A stretch of 64,000 bases of DNA from the NCBI GenBank assembly GCA_025917655.1, contig CP084608.1, positions 1,302,001-1,366,000 on the forward strand. The letters are read 5' to 3'. The stretch comes from Chlorella sorokiniana. Taxonomy: Eukaryota > Chlorophyta > Trebouxiophyceae > Chlorellales > Chlorellaceae. Below are positions 22,405 through 34,239 of the stretch, piece after piece. The notes beneath the pieces were generated by a model that was not told the origin of the DNA, made no database searches, and was given only the letters and a program-made list of their open reading frames with translations. The number at the start of each line of letters is the position of its first letter. The first letter of the stretch is position 1. The position numbers were made by a program, and so were the translations under genes.

Positions 22405-25400
22405 CTACAAGATGCGCTGCGAGCATGTGCTTAAGCTCTGAAAGCATGGCAGGCAGTTGGGTGACAGGAGGGACACGCGTGTCAAGAGCGAGGGGGCAGC
22501 AGTTTGTCTGGATTCGTTCTTTGCGAGGCCGCCGTGCGCCATGCGGCCGCGCACGCTGTGCGGCTCAGCGTGCGTTTGTGTTGGCGTTGGTGTGCTTGTG
22601 GATGATGTTGAGGGGTACTCGCAGCAGTAGGGGAACACGCGGAAGTCGGAGTAGCGCGCCCGACCCTGCAACATGTGTGGTTGTTTCGTTGTTTGTTTAT
22701 TTTGGGGGGCCTGGGGCGGTGGGGAGCGGGCCTTGCCACGCACCGCCTGGAAGGCGCCCACCGGCATGGCGCGCTCACGGGCGCGGCCTGCTTGGCACAG
22801 GCACGCGCATCCCCGCGCTTGCCTGCTTGTCGTAGTGCATGGCCACAAAGCACTCGTCGCACCTGCAGCGCAGAGCGGGTGCGTGAGCGGTGGGTGCACG
22901 ACAGCAGACGGGCCGTGCGCCGACTGGCTGGGAACGTGCTGGCAGGCGGCAGCAGAGACCCTGCCCGCCCCCAGCCCCGGCCCTCTCACCAGAAGAAGGG
23001 TGTGTGCGGCGCCGCCCTGTCGTCGTAAGTCACCTTCTTGGCCACGCGCACGCCGCACACCTGCTGGGGCTCGGTGGGGAGGAGGGCAGGGAGTGGGGCG
23101 GGGTTTGCGCCGCACATACTGTCGGAAATGTGCTCATATGTTTTTGTTGGAAAGGGCAGAGGCGTGAGCAGCGGGAGGGCTGGACTTGACGCCATAATGC
23201 CGCCTGAAAGGTGTTGCATTATTCTACCAGCGCTGACACTGCCCGCCCCACACCCGCCCATCCACCCTACACCCGCGCCCACCCGCTGGCACGCCACTCA
23301 GCGCACCTCGCAGTCGCGCATGATGAGGTGCTGGGGCGGCGTGAGGCGGAAAGGGTACTGGCGGCGCAGGGGCGGGTCGCACGTTGCGTCAAACAAGCGC
23401 ACATCCTGCGGTGTGTGCATGTGTGGGGGAGGGGCATGCGGCCTCAAGCTGCTGCTGCTGCCTCCGCACTGCCCCCTGAGCAGCTGAGCGCTGCGGCCGC
23501 CTTGCGCCGAACCGCGCCTCACCGAGAAGCTGAGCAAGTGCTCGCAGCCGCCCTGGTGGCAGTAGAGGTTTGCGGCTGCGGGCCCCAGCCGCAGCCACAA
23601 GTCCTCGAACCGCGTGGCCTCCATGCGCGCGGCGCTGAATTCTGCAGGCGAGGCGGCGGTCGCGGCAGGGCGCCAGTGGGTGGGGGGCTCTGGGCCCAGC
23701 TCCACGGTGTGAGTCACACCGGCGGGCCGCACTCTCACGCTGTGAGGGAGTGCGGCCATGGGCGGCGGCAGCCGAGCCCCCTCCTCTTCCCTCATAGTCA
23801 GCAGCCCAGATCTACAAACAAAAAAACCGGAAAGGAACCAAGCCAACCAAAGCAGCGCGCCTGTGGTGAGGACGTCGGTGCGGCCACTGCCGGGAAACGG
23901 ATGTGGGGGCGCCGGGATGCCGTGCTCCCTGCGCGCAGCAGCAGGCGGCAGAGCTGGCTGTGGCAGTGAGTTCCAGATGAGCTGCAGGCCGGCGGGGGCA
24001 GCGCAGCGCCAGACAGGGGGCGCCCGAGCGGCGGTGCTGGTAGGGGCGGCCGCCCAGTGCCGCACCTGTTGTACCGCCGGATGGGCTCAGAGTAGTCCAC
24101 CGCCGCCTCCTGGCGCAAGTCGTTGTAGAAGGTGCCTGCGCCGTGCAGAACGAACACGGGGCACGGCAGTCAAAGGTGGAGAGCATGTGCACCGCGGTCA
24201 ACACCTTTTGCGAGCGAGCGAACGAACGTAAAGGGCGGCATGTGCGCGCACAAATTCGGGGCAGCGGCAGGGCGGGCAGGGGCCCGCGCCGCCGCCCCAC
24301 AACCTCGGCGCAGGGTTGGCTTTGCTGTGGGCAGGGTCATGACCCGGGCGGGCACCGACAATCCCGCGCGAGTTTCACATCCCTGCCCCCCAGAGCGGCA
24401 TGTCAGGGCGGCACACAGTGTGTGTTGTGGTTGTGCTTGCGTGGTGTGCAGCCCCCAGCAAGGCAACACCCCGGGTGCCAGCAGCGTCGACGGCGGGGCG
24501 GGAGGCAGCAGCCCCCCGCTCTCAAACCCACCCTCAACATAGAAGTAGGCGGAGGGCCGGCTGAGCTGCAGCAGCGGCTGGCCGGGGCCCTGATGACGCC
24601 CGCGCTCCTGCAGCAGGCAAGCAGCGGTGCACAGGGTTGTTGGCTCTGGTGACGCCGCCGCTGACCCAGCAGCACGGCAGCCAGCGCACAGGTGCGCGGC
24701 AGCGATCGTCGCCGCTAGCCCAGCTCCCCTGGAGTCGCGGGGCGGCGCAACGCAGGGCGCTGCTGGGCCTGCAGCAAGAGGCCCCCGCCGGCCGCACCTC
24801 CTGCTCCAGCGCCGCTGCGTTCTGGTCTGCCAGGCAGTACAGCACGTCCCGCAGCTCGCTCAGGCGCTGGCCCCCAGCACCAGCCACTCCTGAGACACCA
24901 GGTTGGGAGCGGTGGGCACATGCAGGCACACGTGCAGCAGCGCCTCGCCCGCGCCCACCCTGCACACATGCAGGCCAGGTTGTGTGCTTTAACTGTGCGT
25001 GAGTTTCTTTGGGGGGCTTCCACAGTAGCAGCAGCCACGCATGAAGAGCAGGTGCATAGTGGCAGCCAGGAGCAGGCAGGCAGGCAGGCCAAAGCCGGGC
25101 AAGCCGAGCAGCAGGGCGGGGCAGCCAGAGCAGAGGGTGCACGGCGGGCCAGCGCAGCGGCAGGCCCTCACCAGTCGTCTGCCTGCGGCGGCTCTGCGCC
25201 CAGCGCGGCTTCCGCCGCCTCCGCCGCTGCCTGGGCCACCAGCTGGAGCTGGCGGGAGCGAGCGTCCTGCAGCGTCTGCCAGGTCAGCGGCGGCTCCATG
25301 CCCATGCCCGCCAGGCTGGCCAGCGCGCGCGTGGCGGCAGCGTGCGCGTCGTGCCGCGCCTGCCGCGCAGCCTCCGCCCGCTGGCTGTACGCCTCGTACA

Positions 25401-26299
25401 GCGCGTGCCGCTCGGGCTTCATCTCCAGGATCTGCTCACGCAAGGTCAGCTTGCGCCCGCGGCCCCTGCCCCTGCCCCTGCCGCCGCGGGCCCCGCGGCG
25501 GCCGCCGCCCTGCCGCCGCTGGCGCTGGCGCTGGCGGCCTCTGGGGTGGGCGGTTCGGGCAGGGCCAGCAGCTCTCGCAGCTCCGGGAAGGTGAGCAGGG
25601 GTGCTGGGGGCCCAGCAGCTGCGCCAGGGCGGCGGGGTCCCAGCCAGAGAAGGCTGGCGCGGGCTGAGGTGGCGCTGCTGCCTGCGGGCCCTGCAGCCCC
25701 TCCTGCTGCACCAGCGGGCCCTGCTGCACGTCCTGCTGCTGCTGCTGCTGCTGCGCCTCCTGCTGCGCCTGAACCCCCTGCGCCGTGGCCGCAGCCGGTC
25801 CAGCGCCGGGGACCACAGGCACGCCACTGGCTGCAGGGGCGCTGCCGGCTGGCTGGGCCCCACCACCACCGCTGGGCTGCTGCGTGTCTCCGCCCTGCTG
25901 CTGCTGCTGCCGCTGAGCAGTGTGCGCATCCTCGGCTGCTGGGAGCTGCTCAGCGCTGCCTGCAGCTGCGTCGGCAGGGGGCGGCGCCGCCGCAAGCGGC
26001 GCAGCAGGTGCGCCGCCTGCACGGTCACCCCGGCCGGGCAGCGCCGCTCCCGCTGCGTCTGGCTTCCCTGCAGGCGGCTGCATGACGGCAGGTGCTACCG
26101 CCTGGCATTGCTGCTCCTGCTCGCTGACCAGCTGGCGGATCAGCTCCTCTTGCAGAGTGGGCAGTTGCAGGTCGGAAGCATCCAGCGGCGCCAGGGCAGG
26201 CGGCAGCACTGCCGGCCCGCCTGGCCCTGCCGGAGGATGCTCCAGCGCAGCATACAACAACTGCTTGAATGCCAGCGCCTCCTCCTTCCATGCTGCCAC
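22405..26299 (-). CDS. SNAPC3: SNAPC3-like subunit of the snRNA-activating protein complex
   Basis: SNAPC3 (SNAP50) contacts the proximal sequence element of snRNA promoters. The conserved core is clear on the minus strand: LSELRDVLYCLADQ (about 24866-24825), TFYNDLRQEAAVDYSEPIRR (about 24128-24070), MEATRFEDLWLRLG, YCHQGGCEHLLSF (about 23565-23527), HLIMRDCEV, VCGVRVAKKVTYDDRAAP, CDECFVAMHYDKQ and YSDFRVFPY (about 22655-22625). The Cys/His pairs (C-x5-C with H, C-x2-C) match the zinc-binding part of the family. The long N-terminal half (26299-25170) is Ala/Gln/Pro-rich with helical stretches such as LQEELIRQLVSEQEQQ and LREQILEMKPERHALYEAY. The first visible codon is a splice-acceptor exon without ATG, so the true start lies upstream. 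A frame change at the G run near 24870 splits LVLGA from LSELRD. The end at 22405 is the open-frame stop; a shift near 22610 would end it near 22570. Confidence 0.83.
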
Positions 26300-27254
26300 G
26301 CTGCAGCAGGCAGAGTTTGGGAACGGCTACTGAGCGAGCGGCTGCAGGAGCGGCGGCAGGCCCGAGCTGTCCAGTGAGCGTTGTCGCACCCGTGCTGCAG
26401 CATTGACGTGTTACGTATCTCTTAGCGCATAAGGGCAAGCAGCGCACCTGAAGGCTGCGCTTTGCCCAGCTTGGAGCGGGGGCGGATTGCCTGCGTTCAC
26501 AGGAGGGTATCGTGCGCGCTTGAATGGCGCAGATGGGTCCGTCATCAGATCAGACAACAGCCGTGCGTGTTCTCCGAGCAGCACCCTCGGTAATGATCAC
26601 TCGCAAATGCTTGGGAAAAGGCATTGTCGACTCATCAATTTGAAGTCACGGCAGACAGAATGTCAATGCAGACGCGGGACGAGCGCAACTACGGCGCATG
26701 CAGCGGGCGCCGCAGCGGCACGCTGGCGGATCCCATGCCTAACATCTGCCTTACATGCCTGGATCCCAGTGTTGGTGCAAACTGCACACATTCCGCACTG
26801 GGCAATGACTTTGCTCCCTATTATTGTCAAGGGGCAGTCGCTGTTTCACAAGCAAGGCCCAGTTCTCTGGGGCAGCATGAGTTGGCAGGCCAAATGAGAC
26901 AGTAGATGGTGGATCTTGTCAGGCACAGGTTCTGCTTGCTTTGCAAGTCAGGCGGTCGCTCAAGAATAGGGGTGAAGACAGTTATACGAAGCACGCCCCG
27001 GCTGAGCACTGGGCGATGGGCAGCATCGGAGCGAGTGGAGGGGTGCTGCATAGGGTTTTGTGGGGGCGGCTAGCTTGACTAGGAACTACCTTGACCTAGG
27101 GGAGGGGGTCCTGCCTGCTGGAGCTGCAAAATGTGAGCAGGGGCATCACTGTTGAATCTAAGGGAGCAAAGGAAAGGGGCAACCAGGGTTACGGGGACAG
27201 GGGTGTACGGATCAGCAAATGGGCGCAGGCGGCTGAACGCCCGAGGGAGCGACG
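26300..27254. other. spacer between two minus-strand genes
   Basis: This holds the 5' part of the SNAPC3-like gene (missing first exon and promoter) and the 3' region of the secreted-protein gene. Base composition is more balanced than in flanking exons. No additional coding signal was recognised. Confidence 0.35.
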
Positions 27255-29025
27255 TCACTGCTCGTCCGCGTCGTAGTCGTCGCAAGTGATGAAGACCGGC
27301 CCTGGAACAGGGTCTGTGCCGCTCTGGAAGCTCTGCGGCAGCGGCGGAGGGGGCAGCAGCCGGCAGCACCGCGGTAAGCCTGGCGGGAGGCGCGCCACTG
27401 GCACGTCAACAGCAGCCTGGGCGACCGTCGCTGAGGCAAACCATCGCAGGCGGCAGCAGGCACTGGGTGCCGCCGCGGGGCCTGAGCCGTTCCTGCCGCT
27501 GGCCGCTCACCGGTGCCCACCACTCGCACACGTAGCCGCTGCCGTACGCATCCTCCTCGGGGCAGGGGTGGTGTCGTTGGCGCGCTGGAAGGCGCCCGCC
27601 GACAGCTCAGCGAGGTCGTACGCCGGGTCGGCTGCAGCGGTGCAGCGATGCAGGCGGGAGGGGTTGAGGTTGGAATGGCGGGCGGCGCGTTGACGAGGAA
27701 AGACAGGATCGGCGTGCAGGCGCTGTGGTGGAGGGGGTGGACGGGCCCTGCAGGGAGTGCCCCATCGGCCCTGCAGGGAGGGCCACATCGGGGTGCCCCA
27801 CCTGCCAGGTGCGCGCCGTACGCCCAAAACGTGTCCGTGGTGCCGCCCACCAGCAGCTCGCCGCCCGCCTCCACCTCCCGCCAGCCGGTGACGCACAGCC
27901 GCTTGTCCTTGCCCTGCCACTGGTCAATCACGCAGGCCGAGGCGTCGGCGCCCTCGGGCAGGCTGTACGCCGCCTTCACCTCCACGGCGGCGGAGCAGTT
28001 GTTGGCGAGCAGCACGGGGAACTCGGCGGGGGGGGGCGCCCGCAGCGGGGCCGTCCAGCTCTGGGCACTCCAGCACCAGGCGTTGGCTGCTCTCCTCGGG
28101 CTGCGGCAGCGGGGCGCGGCAACAGGAGCGGGAGGGGTGTGGCCACCGGCTGCCTGCCTGCCTGCTTGGAAAGCCAGCCCTGCTTGACAAGCAGGCACGC
28201 TAGCCGCGGCAGGCACAGCGCTGGGGGCGCTCGTGGGCGCAGGGGAGGATCCCTGGGCCGGCTGTGAGCGCAGGCGGGCCTCACCTGCCCCCACCACACG
28301 CAGTCTCCCACGTTGGCCTCCTGGCAGTCCTGGCGGAAGTCGTCGGCGCTGGCCAGCCACGCCTCGGCGGGCTGCCTGGACAGGAACTCGGGGGGGTCGG
28401 TGCCCTCGGCATAGGCGGTGTACCACCACAGCATGTCGGGCACCTGGGACACGACCACAGACTGGTCGGGCCTGCGGGGGCGGCGAGGCCGGGTTGCTGC
28501 AGGGCTCACCGTGCGGCGGGGGGCCAGCAGGGGTGCGCAGCAGGCAGACCACGGCCGCAGCACAGGCAGGGCGTCGACCAAGGCTGCGGCTGCGTGCGCC
28601 AGCTGGCGCTCACCCGATGGTCTGCCACTGGGTGGAGCAGGCGGAGAAGCCGTCGGCGCCGGGCAGCTTGTTGGGGCAGGGGTGCCCCCATCCAGGTCGT
28701 CAAAGTAGGTGTAGGCGGCGCGGAAGGACACCGCGCGGCTGCACTTGTTGGTCACCTCCGCCGTCAGCCAATCGTCGGAGCCGGCCTGGGCCAGACGCCG
28801 CCTGCAGCGCGGGCAGCGTGGAGGAGGACAAATTCGAGTTTGAAACGACGGCGTCGCCACGGCACAGCTGGCCCGGTGCTAAGCAGGGCAGCTGCGGCGT
28901 TGCACAGGGTTCTTTGCCTCCACAGGGTCAACTCACGTCAGATGAGAGGTGGCGCGCTGGCCGGCTGCAAGGGAGCAGCACGCGGCCAGCGCCAGGAGGT
29001 TGACGACGGACTGTCGGCGGGCCAT
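27255..29025 (-). CDS. secreted protein with two related halves (DUF1036-like resemblance)
   Basis: The start is ATG 29025-29023. MARRQSVVNLLALAACCSLA is a clear signal peptide, so the product enters the secretory route. The mature part has two similar units. Unit one is VTNKCSRAVSFRAAYTYFDD, then STQWQTIG, then VPDMLWWYTAYAEGTDPPEF and CQEANVGDCVWWG. Unit two is LANNCSAAVEVKAAYSLPEG, then VTGWREVEAGGELLVGG, then TDTFWAYGAHLAGG, followed by ANDTTPAP and YGSGYVCEWW. The shared pattern is NxCSxxVxxxAAY, then a Trp segment, then WxYxA. This resembles DUF1036-type domains, but I cannot confirm the family. Several Cys residues could form disulfides. The stop is TGA at 27257-27255 after FITCDDYDADEQ. 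At least five exons are suggested by GTGAGT/GTGAGG donors, and frame changes are probable near 28680 and 28030. Function is unknown. Confidence 0.6.
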
Positions 29026-30177
29026 GACGCCAACACCACCTCGCGAGGACGCCTCTCCGCTGCAACACGCTGAGACTAACCTGCAGGACAATCAACACGG
29101 CATGAGCACGAGTCAGAAACGCCTCCAGAAGCAGGTCCGGAGGCGGCCCCATTCAACCCCCTGCACACGACTGCCTGGCCCATTGATGCTCGCTTGCAAG
29201 TCGCATGCAAATCAAAGACCATGGGCCCTGTGGCGAGATGCAGGCGCCACCATGCGCTTAAAGCACCGATGCAGGCGCCGCACCGGTTCCGGGACCTTCG
29301 CCGCTCTGGTAGGTGCTGTCAACGTTGATGAAGATAATAACGAGGGATGGAAGCCAGCGAGCAACTCAGAGTCATTCAACGCCAACCAGAACCGCGTTGT
29401 ACAGCTACAGCAACCTCCAAATCATCTGCGGTAAACTGTCGTTGCAGCTCTTGACACCATGTCTTATAAGGAAATACATGTGTGCGGATGCGCAACGAAG
29501 GGTACCCAGCGTGACGCATGCATGCTCTTTTCAAAAGTTGACCGCGCTGCCAAGCCACGGCTTGCGAGTGGACCTCCCCAGCGACGGCTGCACCTGGGTT
29601 GCATTGTGTTCGAGCACATTCGGAAAGGCAGGCAGCCGCGGGTGCATCCCCATTGTCTCATAAGGAATGAAGGGGAAGCCAGACTGCCCTGCAGCGCCGC
29701 GGGCCCTCGGGCATAGAAGGCTGCGCTCAGGCTTACCACCCGTTCTCGATGCTCTCCCTGCCAGACCTCCATTCTTTGATGCTGTCCGTTGATAAGCTAT
29801 TGATTCCGAAACAGCCTAACGAAGTTTGCGTTATTGGTCGGCGGCGCAACATGCTGTGCGCCAGGGCGGCAACCATCACAGCTGCATGGAACCGATGGAA
29901 ATTGATCACGTGCTATCAGGCTTTTGTTTGCATAATTGTTGGATTATATGCACTGTCGACTTGAAGTCATCTTGCTGATGGGGTGAAAGTTCGGGCGATC
30001 AAGTGATGTTCATTGTGGCGCTTGTAGGCGAGTGACTTGCGCTGCATTACCTTACGACAAGTTACCAAAGCTTTAATGAACTCAGGCGCCCTGGCGCCGG
30101 TACCTCGCCTCGCCCTTGCAATTATTAGCCTAGACGGGCCCGCCGGCGCTCCTCGTACATGAACTTTTGTTCGAAAG
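29026..30177. other. intergenic region between divergent genes
   Basis: A 1.15 kb region between the minus-strand secreted-protein gene and the plus-strand SMG8-like gene. It is notably AT-richer (29290-30180) than the genes and should hold both promoters. I see no gene in it. Confidence 0.4.
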
Positions 30178-33100
30178 ATGCAATTCAACTGGTCATCGTG
30201 TGCGCAGCCACAGTGTGCTGGGATGATCTGCAGCGCTGCGCCACCTCTGCTCACGGCTGCGCCTCATACTGGCTCTTCCTGCCCTGTTCAACTGCGCGCA
30301 GGCGACACTCTCGAGTGCGTCACAGCAGCCCTGGGGCAGCTGGCTGGCTGCTCTCTGCACCACGCCTTGCAGCTGGCGCAGCAAGCGGCGCTCCAGCCCG
30401 CGGCCGCCTGGCTGGCGGGGCGCTGCCGCTGCTACCATGATGCCAGCAGCGGCACGCTGTGGGTGGGCCTGGCGGCCGCCACGGTGGCCCCCCCGCGGCC
30501 GAGTGCGGCGCGCTGTCGAGGGAGGAGGCGCGGGTGAGGCTGCGCGGCGGCATGCATGTGCCCGCGCTCGCGCAGAGCCGAGCTCCGCATGCGTGCAGAC
30601 CGCCGCCAGGCCCTAACACCATCTGCTGCATGCTCTTGCATCCCCCTCCTCGGCCCCCCTCCAGGATCGTGAGGCGGAGGCCACCCGGGCCCTGCTGCTC
30701 CTCTTCCTCACCTCCCATGCCGTGCTGTGGCTGCAGCCCGCCCGCGCCCTGCGCTCCGCCCACCTGCTGCCCCGCCTGCGCCTGCTGCAGCAGCTCAAGG
30801 CGGCGCTGCTGCCCGCGCTGCCCGGCCTGCTGGGGGTGCCCGCCGCGGGGCCACCGTCGCCACCCGGGGCTGTGCGTGCCGCAGCTGCGGGTGCTGGTGC
30901 AGCCGCCGGCGGCGCCCGCGGCGGGGGCCGCGCCGGACTGGGCGGCGCAGCACCCGCTGCCCGCGCTGCTCAAGCGCTGCCGCGTGCTGCAGTCAGACGA
31001 GGGCGGCGCCCGCGCCCTCTGCACCCTGCCGCCAGACGCGCAGCTGCTGGTGGCCCTGCCGGAGGCGGCGGGCAGCGCCAGCCAGGAGGGGCTGGTGGCG
31101 GCGGCGCTGGCCGCGCTGCTGCCGCCCGCAGCGCCGCAGCCCGCGCAGCCGGCAGGCGTGCAGCCTGCGTCCGCGGCGGCAGCCGTGGCGGCGGCGCTGG
31201 CGCCGCAGCGCGCGGCGGTGGCTGCCGCAGCGTCGGCCGTCGGGCTGGCGCAGTGGCGCGACGCGGTGTCCACGCTGGCGCAAGTGCTGGAGGCGGCGGC
31301 GGCTGCTCCGTCCCAGCCGCCCGGCGCGGATGCCCAGCGCGCAGCGGGCCCTGCGGCGGTACCGCCCGAGGCCGCTGCGGCGGCGGCCTGGCAGGCGGCC
31401 TGCTGCCGCGCCGCTTGGGATTTCTCCCACGCCAGCAGTAAGCGCGCCGCCGCTGTGGCCGCCGACGCGCACCGCCGCAACACGCCGCCCCTGCTGCCCG
31501 CAGCGGGGCACGCGGTGGCGCTGCAGGCCGCGCTGCGCCTCACGCCAGCCTGGCGAGGGGCCCCGCCGCCGCCGAGGGCGCGGCGCAGCTGCGCCGCCAG
31601 CTGGACGCGTACTGGCGGGACGGGCGGCGCCAGTGCGACGCCGTCAGCCTGCTGGGTGCGCTGCGCCCGCCGCCTCGCCGCTGCTGCCGCCACGCGGGCG
31701 CGGCTCCAGAACGCAAAGCATCGGCGCTACTGGGCGGATAGGCTCCATCGATGGAGTGGGGCGAGCCATCAAACCACACACAATGTTTTCAACCGCGCCC
31801 CCATGCAGGCAACCCTTGCTGCCTGCCGGCTCACGACCCGCAGCAGCAGGCGCACGCCAGCAGCGGCGGCGGCGCCGCCCCTCCCACCCTGCTGCTGGCC
31901 AGCGGCAGCGGCGCGGCGCAGCAGCGCATACCCGAAGCCTTCACAGTCGCTGAGCTGCAGCATGCGGCGGCGGCGGTGGCGGCCGACAGCGCCTCCCGCC
32001 GCCGCCCGCGCGCAGTTTCGTGTGCGCCGGCTGGCGGGCCCGGGGGCGGCGGGGGGGGGGGGGAAGAGGCAGGAAGCGGTCCCGCACCCGCCCAGGCAGC
32101 CAACGCTCTGGCAGCCGCGCTGCAAGAGGAGCCAGGAGGCGGCGGCGGGGCGGCGGGGGCGGGCGCGGCTCAGCGGCGACGGGCACAGCAGGGGGGGAGG
32201 AGGAGGAGGAGGAGGAGGAGGAGGAGGGCGAGGAGGCGGCAGGTGCGGCGGCGGCAACGTCGGGTGCTGCGCCGCCGCAGTCCGCGGCGTCCGGTGCGCC
32301 CGCCCCGGCTGCTGGCTGGAGGTGCATGTGCTGGGCCCTCGCTCCATGTGGCGCACACCCGCCCTGGCAGCCGCCCTGCTGGTGGACTCCCAGCCTGGCT
32401 GGCTGCGCCAGGGTGGCGCCACGCTGGCGGCCCTGACCGTGCAGCTGGCGGTGCCGCCGAAGCCAGGCGGCGCGGCGAGCGGCGCGGCGGCGGCGGCGCC
32501 GCGCCGGATGCGTCGCAGGCGGAGGAGTTCCCTTCGCTGCAGGCCGCCACGCAGCAGGCGCAGGAGCAGCAGCGGCGGCGGCAGCAGGGGGCCAGGAGGC
32601 GGCGGCAGCAGCTCCGCGCCCAGGAGGGGGCGGGCGGCGGCGGCAGCGCGGCCGGGGGCGAGGGGGCGCAGGCTGCCGCCGTGCAGCTCCCCGCCCTGCT
32701 GACCTGGCCCGGCTGGCCGCCGCCCGCCGCCGCTGCCGCCAACCCCGCGCCCCGCTCTTCATGGCAGACAGCGGCGGCAGCGGCAGCAGGCCGCCGCAGC
32801 GCCCGCCAAGCAGCGCGGCGGCCGGGGGCAGACGGCGGCGGCCCCCGCGGCACCCGGCCCGTCGGCCGCCGCCGCCGCCGCCGCCGCCGCCGTGGCTGCA
32901 GGCGCCGCCGCCACCGAGCAGGCCTCGCTGCTGGTGGGTGTGGAGTATGAGTCGGTGCAGGGCCAGCGCCTGCTGCTGACCCCCGCCCTGCTGGCGACAG
33001 CAGTGCAGAGCTCACTGGATGTGGTGTCGGTGCGGCAGCAGGCCCCCGCAGCCGCCGCCGCGGCCACCCCCGCGCCGGGCCCCGCCACCGCCGCCGCCGC

Positions 33101-33650
33101 CGCCGCCGCCCACACGGCGGCGGCGGCGGCGGCGGCCTTCTTGCTGCAGCAGGACCTGCCGCTGTGGCTGCAGCTGCCAGCTGAGCAGCTGGCGCGGCTG
33201 GGGGCCGGCAAGCGGCGCTCCGCGCCAGCAGGGGCCGCCGCCGCCGCCGAGCCGCCTGTGTGGCTGCAGCTGCGGCGCCTGCTGGTGGGCACGCTGGAGG
33301 CGGCGGTGCCGCTGGAAGCCGACCCGCAGCTGCAGCTGGATGTTCCTGCTGCCATGCTGGCACCCGCGGCCGGCACGACGGGCAGCGGCGCGGAAGCCGC
33401 GGCAGCGGGCGGGGACGCTGCAGCCGCGAGCGTGCGCCTGATGTACCGCCTGCCGGCGCCGCTGGCCCTCCCACGGGCGAGCCTGTGTGTGCTGGCGCTG
33501 CCGTGGCTGCTCACCGCCCCGCTGGCGGTCCCTGGCTGCGTCCTAGGCGCGAGCGGCGGCAGCCCCGCAGCCCTCATCCGCCAGTCGGGGCCGCTGCGGG
33601 CGGTCCTGCTGGGTGCAAGCATGCTGCGCCCGCTGGGCTCCCCGCCCTGA
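30178..33650 (+). CDS. SMG8: SMG8-like nonsense-mediated mRNA decay factor
   Basis: SMG8 works with SMG9 to restrain the SMG1 kinase that phosphorylates UPF1. Supporting segments in order are CRCYHDASSGTLWVGLA (about 30424-30475), LLLLFLTSHAVLWLQPARAL (about 30690-30750, which fits the SMG8 strand for histidine-containing HxxxLxHP), HPLPALLKRCRVLQSDEGGA (30952-31011), ALCTLPPDAQLLVALP, VGVEYESVQGQRLLLTP (32936-32987, matching the family GxEYExxxGxR), DLPLWLQLP, and the C-terminal MYRLPAPLALPRASLCVLALP. The stop is TGA 33648-33650. Large parts between 31000 and 33100 are Ala-, Gln- and Arg-rich low complexity, much more than in animal SMG8. A GGA repeat encodes a Glu run near 32200. Frame changes are needed near 30870 and probably near 31560 and 32050. 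The start is uncertain because an acceptor at 30302 may begin an internal exon. Confidence 0.75.
32191..32229 (+). repeat. (GGA)n microsatellite inside SMG8-like coding region
   Basis: A G run followed by about 11 GGA/GAG triplets. In the likely frame it encodes a Glu run. Slippage here could change the length of an acidic tract or shift the frame. Confidence 0.85.
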
Positions 33651-34239
33651 AAGCAGCTCCTCCCTGCACCCCAGTTTTCTTGACAAGAGCAGCTCAACAA
33701 GGTTCGTACCAATCGCTCCTCGAACAGATTGCTGCAATCTTGGAAGTGGAAAGAAATTCCCCATCCTTTCCCAGCGACCAGAGGGGGATTTGTTGCCTGT
33801 GCAAGTCTTTTCAAATCACTTACACACTGGGAACACACAACTTGGATTTCAAGTGGGAAAAGGAATTCTGGTGATTATCAGGAGGGGGTCGTTTCTGTGG
33901 GGCTGACAAAAGAGTGTGGGAGTGCAGCCAGCATCGCGTTGCATAGCAAGGGTCGGGCCCGGGGGCAGCCAGCGGCGGGCAAAGCGCCCGCAACGGCTGC
34001 TGCAGTACAAAAGGGTACTCGAGCGGAAAGAAATGAAATGAAATGTGACCATTATTGAGAAACGCAAACGGGACGCGCGTGTAGTATGCTGGCTGCATGC
34101 ACTGAGGGGAAAAAGAATGCGCAACTCCAGCCCTACGCAAAAGCTGTGTTGGGTTGGTTGGCTGGTTGGGCGTGGCGAGGACGACTGCTTGGTGCTCAGC
34201 GCCTCTGCAAGCAGGAGAGGGGGTCGCGCTCCGGCCACG
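33651..34239. other. 3' spacer between convergent SMG8-like and ABCG genes
   Basis: About 590 bases with balanced base composition between two convergent stop codons. It should hold both 3' UTRs. TTACA at 33820-33824 reads TGTAA on the minus strand and could be the ABCG poly(A) signal. No gene was seen. Confidence 0.45.

Noticed and set aside
25168-26299. Gln/Ala-rich minus-strand frames as an independent gene
   Set aside because: They lead by plausible splices into the conserved SNAPC3 core on the same strand, with no stop or promoter-like gap between.
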